Assembly (NCBI GenBank): GCA_021845705.1
Contig: JAJZVJ010000199.1
Location: 1 to 5,609 of the forward strand
Direction: 5' to 3'
Length of the DNA stretch: 5,609 nt
From: a bacterium
Lineage (GTDB): Bacteria > Elusimicrobiota > Elusimicrobia > Elusimicrobiales > UBA9959
The notes below the pieces were generated by a model that ran no database searches, was not told the origin of the DNA, and worked only from the letters and a program-made list of their open reading frames with translations. Shown piece by piece: positions 1-5,609 of the stretch; positions within the stretch are counted from its first letter, which is position 1; each line of letters begins with the position of its first letter. A program made the translations under genes and the position numbers.

Positions 1-1
1 T

Positions 2-376
2 GTTCTGTTCATTGCCGCCGTTCGCATCCATGGGCCCGGCCCTGTCGAAAGCCCTCACCCGCAGGGTATAATTCTTGTCCGAGACCCAGTTGGTCCCGTC
101 GAAAGGATAGCGCCAGGTTTCGGTATCTATCGCGTTCTGCCAGGCGCCGTCGAAAGTCACCGTCCAGGTGCTGAAAGCCGAACCGGTCCAATAATACGTA
201 GTTCCGGAGTCCAGATAACTAAGGTGGACCTGCACCTTATTGATGCGGTCGTTGCTGAAAGGGAGGACCGGGTCCGAAGCGAGGCCGTTGAAGGCCACGG
301 CGCCGGTCAGGTTGTCCGGCCTGTACTTGCCCAGGTCAAGAGGCTGGATTATGGACGAAGTGGGCGGCGTCCGGTC
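2..376 (-). repeat. Ig-like module 14 (residues 1745-1869, cut by left edge)
   Basis: The opening DRTPPTSSIIQP is followed by NLTGAVAFNGLAS, a poor match to SGTAxD, and VQVHLSYL. The hairpin YYWTGSAFSTWTVTF (1805-1819) is canonical and most like that of module 3. TWRYPFDGTNW occupies the TWTY position. It closes with YTLRVRAFDRAG (1848-1859) and the start of a Gly/Asn-rich linker (MDANGGNEQN). The module is essentially complete, and the array presumably continues or ends beyond position 1. Confidence 0.85.
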
Positions 377-3300
377 CCAGACAAAAGTGCGGGAGGAGAG
401 CAGGTCGGTAAACCCGTTCTGCTGGTTGCCGGCCCTGTCCACCGCCCTGACATTGAGCACGTAGTACTTGCCGGAGGTAAGGGCGGATTGAATGCTGGGA
501 TAAGTCCAGGTATCCGTGCCGGAAACTATGTTAAAACTGGAACCGGAAACGGAGAATGCGCTGCCATCCCACCATTTAACGCCCTGCTCGTCGTATATCT
601 GCAGCTCCACCCTGGCCAGATCCGACTTGTAGTTCGGGGAATATACGCCGATAGGGTCATAGGCCGTGCCGGTTATGGGCGCCAGGGTGCGCAGCACCTG
701 CCGGTTTCCGGGATAGGAGAAATAAGCGTTCGGCTGCGAAGTGTCGAAAAACACCCGGTAAGACGGCATCTCCGGCTCATTCAGCGCCATATTGCCGGCC
801 TGGTCCTGGGGCCGGAGGAAAATGTCGTAGCGCCGGCCGTCCTGCAGGGCGGCGTTGACCGCGGTGGCCGTAGACCAGTCGACCGTAGCCTGCGGAATGT
901 AACTTGTGGCTATATCGGACACGGTCGCCGAGAAACTGGAACCGGTCCAGTAGTAGCCGTTCTCCACGTTTTTCACCCTGACATAAACGTTCTGCAGCGA
1001 GTTCTGGATTATACTGCCGGGGTCCGTGGCCGTGCCCGACAGCGCCGGCATTGCGTTTTCATAAAGCTTATTGGGAACCAGAATATTTCCGATGGGTCTG
1101 GTATCGTCTATTACGATCCTGCGCACCGAGGGGGTGGCGTCGGCCTGGCCGGTGGAGTTATAGCCGGTGACGGTAATGGTGTAGGAAGCGTTATCCACGC
1201 TGAAAGCGACCGGGCCGTTTATAGACTGTCCCCACGACTGGTCGCTGCTGCTGTACCAGGTCCAGGTATCGTAATTCACCCAGGAGAGCGTGGGCTCATA
1301 CCACCAGCTGGCCGGCTCCTTGAGCCGCTGCAGCTCTATCTTCACGCTGTCCGCAGTCCTCAGGTTGGAACCGCTGCCTGCGATATTGAGCATGTCCGAA
1401 GACATGTAGTTCCTGTCGTCCGGGCCCATCGGGGTATCTATCACCGTATCGGCCTGCGGAGTCTGAATTACAAAGTTGACATCGGCGGTTTCCAGCGCGT
1501 CATACGCCTTCCGGTTGTTGCCTTTATCGAAGGCCAGCGCGATGACGTTATACTGGCTGTTGTTGGTCCAGCCTATGGCGGAGGTGTTCCAGGTCCAGGT
1601 GCTCACCTGCATGGGGTCGGGATTCACCGTAAGGGTTCCCGTGGTAAACCATATCCTGTTGCCGGGCCACACCCCCCCTGGACAGGCGACAAAACTATTC
1701 AGGCCGTTATCGTAGCACAGCGGAGTGGGCGTGACCCGCTTTAAGGATAACCACACCAGCCCGGAAGTTTTCAATTCTCCCGGCGGGGTGTCCCAGGCCG
1801 TACCGGAAATCTGGGTGGCGGACCCCGTAGTACCGGATGGGTAGGAGGCCTTGGAAGAGGGCGGGGTGGTATCCCCGGTGAAGAAGTTGGTGGTGTACTG
1901 GACCTGGATATTGCTCACTATGTCCCTTACGCGGCTCATAGCGTAATAGGTGGTTCCGTCGGCAATAGCGCCGCCGGGCAGGCTATAGGTCCAGGTTCCG
2001 GACGAAGCCCCGGAGAAAGAGGCGGCATTCCATTGCCTTGAGGCCAGGGTAAAATTGCCCCCGTCCCACCAGAGATTATCGGTAAGGCGCTGTATGGCCA
2101 GTTCCACTCCCGCATTGTAGGTGCTTACACCGGATTCATAATTCCTGGGGGCTGACCAGCCATGCAGGGCTTCCACGGAGTCGTCCGCGGTGCCTGTTAT
2201 GGCCGGAACGGCGCCTATAAAGCTGCCGTCCGCCGGGAAAGAGATCTTCGAGGTGGGCGTTGTCATGTCCACGATAAAGGTGAACGTGGAGAAATAAGCC
2301 TTATTGGAGTTGTTCAGGGCGTTGTCCACGGCCAGGCTGTAAATATCGTACTGGTAACCGTCGTCCTGCGAAGCGGCCGGAACAGGCTGCGACCAGGGGT
2401 TGCCGAAACCGGCGAGGAAATTATCGTTAGGGCCCGCGGTGGTCCAGTTGCCGTTTATGAAATGCCAGTACGAGTTGTCGGACCGGCGCAGGCGCACGCG
2501 CACCTCGCTTACACCGCTCGGTTCTATGCCGGAGTCGAAGGCCGTGCCGGCTATCAGGCCGGTGGCCACGCTGATAGCGTAGCGGTCCGGCGCGGTCACG
2601 CCGGTCTCCGGCAGGGTGGTGTCATACGTGAAATAATAGGCGGCTGAATTGTCCGCGTTCAGGTTAGCGTCTACCTGGGCGTTGCTGGGGGTGGCCTGCC
2701 AGTTCCCCGCCTTGTCCATGCCGCGCACCCAGACCGAGAGTTTGTAGTTATTCACGGGCGAGAGCGGGGGCATGGCAAGGGACCAGGCGCCGTTGGAATA
2801 GGCCGCGGTGCTCCAGTGCATATACTTGGAACCGGTGTTGTCCCAGTCGGTATTGTCGCCTAAGGTCCCCCCGTTCCAGGTGGCGTTCCAGGAACCGCGG
2901 GCTTTGACCAGCACCTGCACCCCGGTGATAACGCCGGTATCTGTCACTACGCCGTAGATGGCCGGCACGCTGTTCTGCGCGGAAAGATTCGCCGGCGCGG
3001 TGGCCACGGCCACGGGCACGTCGTTGTCAAATTGCACTACCCTGCCGGACTGGGCGGGAATATCCGCGCCGGCAGGCTCGCTGTAGGCGGGGCCGAATTC
3101 CTTATTAAGGGCCAGGTCGTAGGCATAAGTAACTACGCGGTAATTATGGCTCTTGTTGGTGATGATGGCCGCTTGCAGATTGGCGGGGAAGTTATAGGTC
3201 CAGGTAACGGTGGTCTCCCCAAGGCTGTACGGCCCCGTGTTAACAGAGGTCTCGAACCATACCGGCCCGCTCTGGTCGAAATTGCTGCCGCCCCACCAGT

Positions 3301-5608
3301 TGCCGCCGATATAGTTTACAGCCGCCTTTACGGTATAAGTACCCAGACCGACGTCGTACTTTCTGTGGGGGATATCGGCCCTTTCATCGTTTGCCGTGCC
3401 GGAAACAGCGGCAAACGCATTGACATATTCAGCCGAAGGCGAGAGCACGGTGGAGGTGGGCTTGTCCATGTCGAACTTGGTAGCGGCAGCGGCCACCACG
3501 GAATTATTACCGGCAAAGTCAGTGGCCCTGGCCTCGAATTGATAGCTATGGTCGTTCATAAAGACCAGATTCGGGCTGCTATAGTTCCAGCCGGCAATGG
3601 GTCCCTGCACCGGCAGCCAGACAGGGCAGCCCGAGAAGCCGGAGCCGTCGAAGCACAGTGAAGTTTCAAGGTCGGTTATCTTCACCGCGGCCGTGCTGGG
3701 CCCGGTATAGGGAGAGACCTGGGTGTTAGAGCCGGTGCCGGCCAGCGGTGTGGAGATCAGGACGCTGGAATAGGTGACGCCGTTAAGCGGGAAATCCAAC
3801 GAGGCCAGCGGCGGCGTTGTGTCGTAGGTTGCCGTATAAGTCGAATACAGCGACGAATAGTTGCCGGCATAATCAAGGGCGCGCGCTTCCGCCGTATACA
3901 CGACATCGTCCTTAAGCATGGACGCCGGCACGGTATAATACCAGGAGGTAGGACCGAGTGTTGTAGCTATAGGCCAGCCGGCCAGCGAGGGAACCCAGCC
4001 GGAACCATCCCAGTATTTTGTCCCGTCCACGCCGGTGGTGGAAATTCTTATCTCTACCCGGTTCAGGCCGGAAATGTCGGCCGCGGCGGTGCCGCCTATC
4101 CCCGGCAGGGCGCGCACGGCGTTCGCCGCGGGCGTGGTAATAAGCACCGCCGGAGGAGTATCATCCACCATGAAATATCTGACGTTGGTCCCGCGCGTCT
4201 GCGCTGTCTCCCAGTTCCCTTCCCCGCTGTCGTCGGCCAGGCGGGAGTCGTCCATGGCCTTTATCTCGGCTTTGTATTCCAGGTCGCCGGCCCAGGCTAT
4301 ATCAGGCAGGTACACCCAGCTCCAGCCGGGCCCCACGTAGGAGACCTGCACCGGCTGCCAGGCCGTATCGGAGGAGACCGCGTTGGAAAAGGCCGCGCCG
4401 GTCCAGTAATAGGTGACGCCGGCCTGCAGATAAGACAGCCGTATGCGCCCGGCGGACGCGCCGGCGTTGTTAACCGAGTAGAAATTATCCTGCATGGAGC
4501 CGTACAAGCGGGTGCCCGTGCCCGAATTGCCGATATTCCCGGACTTGTAGCGGCCGCTGATCCCGTTCAGGTCGTCGGCCGGCAGGGTAAAAACGGAGGA
4601 GGGAGGCATCTTGTCTATTTTTATAACCAGCGAGGAAATTCCCACTCCGAAACTATCCTGTTCGTTCGCGGCCACGTCGCGGCCCTTGGTGAGAATAAGG
4701 TAGCTCAAACCGCTGATACCGGCCGTAAACCGGTTATCCAGGCCCGCCGGCGCGTACATCCAGCTGGTGGCGTCGGGGGACAGGTAGCCGCTGGTATTGC
4801 CTTTCAGCGCTATCCAGACCGGGCTGGCCCCGCCGGTGGTAAAGTCATTATCGGTGGTGTTATACCACTGCGGCGGGGTACCCTGCTGCTGTATGGCCAC
4901 GTAAACTTCGGAGTTGCTGAAATTGTCCGCGGCCGTACCGGAAATGAAATTTATCTGCCGCATGCCGCTGTTATTGGCGTCTGAGGGCAGGGTAATGGCG
5001 GCCGTAGGGGAGCTCCGGTCTACGGTGAACTGGAAAGCCACGGCGGAGCCGGTATTGCCGGCCTTGTCGGCAACGTTAAGTTCAACGACATAAGAGTGGT
5101 CGGGCTCAAAGGCCGCTCCCGCCTGGAAATAGTCGGTAGTATAGGAAGCCACACCTCCAGCCAGGGACGCCGTCAGGTTGGTGTAAGGAGGGGCGGCCGC
5201 GGTAAAAGTGGAGGCCTGCCAGTTCCAGTATTCGCTGGAAGCCTGGCGCTTCACGCGGAAGTAAGCCGAGGCCACCGCTCCAGGAAGCGTATCCGCCGCG
5301 GTACCGGAAAGGGCGGCAAGGGAACGCAGGTAAGCTTTATCCGGCAAGGTTACTCCCGCGGAAGGGTTGGCGGCGTCGATCACAAAATCCCTGCTGGGAC
5401 CGGCGGCCTCAAAAAGACCGTTGGTGTGGGAGGCCATTGAGGTCACCCGGTAGCGGCGGTTGACATTCCAGGAGGTGGTCGGGATGCTCCAGGACCAGCC
5501 CGGCCCCGGGAAAGCGTCCACGCCGGCATAGCCGGTAAAAGCGCTGGTGGAAACCCAGGCTACCCCGTTCCAGGCCAGGTCGTCGTTGCCGGCGTCCAGG
5601 GTAAGGTC
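2..5608 (-). CDS. Giant tandem Ig-like repeat protein, internal fragment (both ends outside window)
   Basis: This single open frame covers the window: 1869 codons read from 5608 down to 2, with no stop, start or frameshift. Residue numbers in this annotation count from the codon at 5606-5608. The product consists of modules that each begin near a hydrophobic strand plus DxTxP and end with Y-x-V-x-x-R-A-x-D-x-A-G-N. Between these lie an SGTAxD strand and an aromatic YYWTGSxF/WWDGSxF hairpin. Module starts fall at residues 78, 197, 332, 482, 596, 713, 861, 996, 1114, 1246, 1382, 1501, 1622 and 1745. The composition is rich in Trp, Tyr, Thr, Ser, Asn, Asp and Gly, with only four Cys, and there is no membrane segment or catalytic motif. 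By general knowledge, DxTxP...DxAGN repeats are bacterial Ig-like/FN3-like beta-sandwiches of exported proteins. A surface adhesin, stalk or scaffold is therefore inferred, not shown. The signal peptide, anchor or sorting domain and the promoter must lie outside the window. Coding is near certain; function is unproven. Confidence 0.95.
377..745 (-). repeat. Ig-like module 13 (residues 1622-1744, 123 aa)
   Basis: The opening DTSQPNAYFSYP is followed by LRTLAPITGTAYDP and ARVELQIYD. The hairpin VKWWDGSAFSVSG (1677-1689) is canonical, as is DTWTYPS. It closes with YYVLNVRAVDRAGNQ (1715-1729), a near-perfect copy of the terminal consensus. A polar linker then leads to the strand TFVW before module 14. 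Confidence 0.88.
746..1108 (-). repeat. Ig-like module 12 (residues 1501-1621, 121 aa)
   Basis: The opening DDTRPIGNILVP is followed by AMPALSGTATDPG (consensus) and VYVRVKNVE. The aromatic hairpin YYWTGSSFS (1552-1560) is the clearest example of the family signature. The TWTY strand is weak (VDWSTATAV). The closing YDIFLRPQDQAGNMA has Pro-Gln in place of Arg-Ala but retains DxAGN. Confidence 0.87.
1109..1465 (-). repeat. Ig-like module 11 (residues 1382-1500, 119 aa)
   Basis: The conserved opening Asp is replaced: NFVIQTPQADTVIDTP has Gln1382 where other modules have Asp. YMSSDMLNIAGSGS follows, then VKIELQRL. The aromatic segment is dense in Trp (SWWYEPTLSWVNYDTWTW, 1434-1451) but has no Gly turn. 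The closing YTITVTGYNSTGQ (1476-1488) has lost DxAGN. This is the most divergent module, yet it stays open and hydrophobically patterned. Confidence 0.75.
1466..1873 (-). repeat. Ig-like module 10 with cysteine pair (residues 1246-1381, 136 aa)
   Basis: The opening is DTTPPSSKASYP, then ATQISGTAWDTP and VWLSLKRV. The hairpin CYDNGLNSFVAC (1298-1309) has Cys at both ends with ten residues between, at the same place as the pair in module 5. It continues GNRIWFTTG, the extra strand related to PVW. STWTWNTS follows. The closing is YNVIALAFDKGNN, with GNN for AGN, then a linker containing Ala, Asp and Glu. Confidence 0.83.
1874..2269 (-). repeat. Ig-like module 9 (residues 1114-1245, 132 aa)
   Basis: The opening DMTTPTSKISFP is followed by AVPAITGTADDS (consensus) and then an inserted segment with the acidic and polar stretch APRNYESGVS. 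Next come VELAIQRL and the hairpin NLWWDGGNFT (1178-1187). TWTYSLPG is canonical. The closing YYAMSRVRDIVSN lacks AGN. A linker with the aromatic strand IQVQYTTNFF leads into module 10. Confidence 0.83.
2270..2623 (-). repeat. Ig-like module 8 (residues 996-1113, 118 aa)
   Basis: The opening DTTLPETGVTAP is followed by GLIAGTAFDSG and by SEVRVRLRRSDNSYW (1034-1048), a clear charged strand leading into the aromatic turn. The hairpin continues as HFINGNWTTAG, where the Gly-x-Trp turn is shifted. PWSQPVPA stands at the TWTY position. It closes with YQYDIYSLAVDNALN and a short linker. Confidence 0.82.
2624..3028 (-). repeat. Ig-like module 7 (residues 861-995, 135 aa)
   Basis: The opening DNDVPVAVATAP is followed by AIYGVVTDTG in place of SGTAxD and by the strand VQVLVKARG. 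The hairpin is expanded, with two WN/WD turns (TWNGGTLGDNTDWDNTGSKY, 910-929). AWSLAMPP replaces TWTY. The closing YKLSVWVRGMDKAGN is canonical but has one extra residue. It is followed by a long polar linker (970-989) rich in Asn, Ala and Asp. Confidence 0.8.
3029..3472 (-). repeat. Ig-like module 6 (residues 713-860, 148 aa)
   Basis: The opening DMDKPTSTVLSP is followed by AAVSGTANDE and YTVKAAVNY. The hairpin NWWGGSNFDQSGPVWFE (770-786) carries the extra PVW strand. TWTYNFPA is canonical. The closing YRVVTYAYDLALN (824-836) has ALN for AGN. An unusually long Pro/Ala/Glu-containing linker (837-856) precedes module 7. The linker and the extended hairpin account for the length. Confidence 0.83.
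3473..3823 (-). repeat. Ig-like module 5 with cysteine pair (residues 596-712, 117 aa)
   Basis: The opening is DTTPPLASLDFP. ISTPLAGTGSN replaces SGTAxD, and AAVKITDLE forms the next strand. The aromatic hairpin is CFDGSGFSGCPVW (652-664). Cys652 takes the place of an aromatic residue, and Cys661 sits across the turn with eight residues between them. GWNYSSP follows, and the closing is YQFEARATDFAGN (689-701). A disulfide across the hairpin is inferred from this geometry. Confidence 0.85.
3824..4165 (-). repeat. Ig-like module 4 (residues 482-595, 114 aa, shortest)
   Basis: The module opens with DDTPPAVLITTP, then ALPGIGGTAADISG (500-513) and VEIRISTTG. The aromatic hairpin is KYWDGSGWVPSLAGW (531-545). 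The strand SWYYTVPAS (555-563) occupies the TWTY position. It closes with VYTAEARALDYAGNYSS (570-586). All consensus elements are present with minimal linkers, so this is a good compact reference for the domain. Confidence 0.88.
4166..4615 (-). repeat. Ig-like module 3 (residues 332-481, 150 aa, longest)
   Basis: The opening DKMPPSSVFTLP is followed by a stretched Gly/Asn/Ser-rich segment in place of SGTA (YKSGNIGNSGTGTRLYGSM). The hairpin RLSYLQAGVTYYWTGAAFS (390-408) is intact and closely resembles that of module 14. The strand GWSWVYLPD follows. The closing LEYKAEIKAMDDS lacks AGN and is followed by an acidic linker (LADDSGEGNWETAQTRG) before the next opening strand. The two insertions explain the length. 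Confidence 0.8.
4616..5020 (-). repeat. Ig-like module 2 (residues 197-331, 135 aa)
   Basis: The opening DRSSPTAAITLP and the strand INFISGTAADN are the most consensus-like in the window. SEVYVAIQQQ follows. The hairpin region is enlarged: QWYNTTDNDF is followed by SPVWIALKG (262-270), a second strand shared with modules 5, 6 and 10. Then come SWMYAPAG and the closing YLILTKGRDVAANEQDS. There AAN replaces AGN, and Lys-Gly replaces Arg-Ala. Confidence 0.85.
5021..5377 (-). repeat. Ig-like module 1 (residues 78-196, 119 aa)
   Basis: The module opens with DAANPSAGVTLP, then YLRSLAALSGTAAD (residues 93-106), which is close to the consensus. The next strand is SAYFRVKR. The aromatic segment is SEYWNWQASTF (126-136), without the usual Trp-x-Gly turn. 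The TWTY position is occupied by VASYTTDYF. It closes with YVVELNVADKAGN (173-185), a canonical terminal strand and turn. Confidence 0.85.
5378..5608 (-). repeat. Module 0 (C-terminal part only, residues 1-77)
   Basis: This is the second half of a module cut by the right window edge. It has the aromatic hairpin (LAWNGVAWVS, residues 11-20), the paired-Trp strand GWSWSIP (37-43), and a closing strand NRRYRVTSMASHT (50-62). The closing strand lacks the usual DxAGN turn. A short linker ends in the hydrophobic strand DFVI that opens module 1. The DxTxP/SGTA half lies beyond 5609. Confidence 0.75.
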
Positions 5609-5609
5609 G

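Noticed and set aside
9..191. Short minus-strand open frames at 9-191 and 3328-3516
   Set aside because: Both lie in alternative frames on the same strand as the giant gene and overlap intact conserved module motifs.
1109..1465. Decayed or pseudogene segment
   Set aside because: Module 11 is divergent, but the frame stays open with no frameshift, and the beta-strand patterning is retained.
224..1744. 506-residue plus-strand open frame
   Set aside because: It is in exact codon register with the minus-strand gene. Its product has no domain or motif pattern beyond the reverse reading of the repeats, and its length follows from rare TTA/CTA/TCA use in the real gene.
2162..2647. 161-residue plus-strand open frame
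   Set aside because: It is an antisense shadow in the same register as above, overlapping modules 7 to 9. Its sequence is low-information and rich in Arg, Gly and Val.
3032..3661. 209-residue plus-strand open frame
   Set aside because: It is an antisense shadow in the same register and ends where the gene uses a TCA codon.
4035..4340. 101-residue plus-strand open frame
   Set aside because: It is in another frame over modules 3 and 4. It has no recognisable motif and fully overlaps well-patterned coding sequence.
5096..5440. 114-residue plus-strand open frame
   Set aside because: It is an antisense shadow and ends at the complement of a TCA codon of the repeat gene.
2..5608. CRISPR array or short DNA tandem repeat
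   Set aside because: The periodicity is about 340-450 bases, the copies are diverged at nucleotide level, and similarity is best at protein level in one frame. There are no short identical repeats with spacers.

Overview
The whole window lies inside one very large protein-coding gene on the minus strand. Minus-strand codons whose lowest coordinate is 2, 5, 8 and so on stay open from 5608 down to 2. That is 1869 codons with no stop and no frameshift, and neither the start nor the end of the gene is present. I translated it completely by hand. The protein is a string of divergent tandem modules. There is a C-terminal fragment of one module at the N-terminal side (right edge), 13 complete modules of 114 to 150 residues (mean about 128), and a final nearly complete module at the left edge.

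Each module follows one pattern. It opens with a hydrophobic strand ending in Asp and a DxTxP(T/P) turn, followed by I/L-xx-P. Next comes an SGTAxD or similar strand, then a GVxxVxVxI strand. An aromatic hairpin follows, typified by YYWTGSxFS or WWDGSxF, then a TWTY/SWSW strand. The module closes with Y-x-V-x-x-R-A-x-D-x-A-G-N. The opening and closing motifs are typical of bacterial Ig-like or fibronectin-like beta-sandwich repeats of surface and secreted proteins. The aromatic hairpin in the middle looks like the signature of this particular family. Trp is very frequent (about 65 by my count) and Cys very rare (4, in two pairs). The likeliest role is a giant extracellular or cell-surface repeat protein (adhesin, stalk or scaffold). 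No signal peptide, anchor, catalytic domain or neighbouring gene is visible to confirm this.

Organism: a GC-rich bacterium. From memory, very long hypothetical proteins with this style of repeat are common in Elusimicrobiota and related uncultivated Gram-negative phyla. This is a low-to-moderate confidence inference that I could not check. I see no RNA gene, mobile element, CRISPR array, promoter or terminator. The long open frames on the plus strand are in exact codon register with the minus-strand gene and are its antisense shadows. They exist because the gene rarely uses TTA, CTA or TCA codons.
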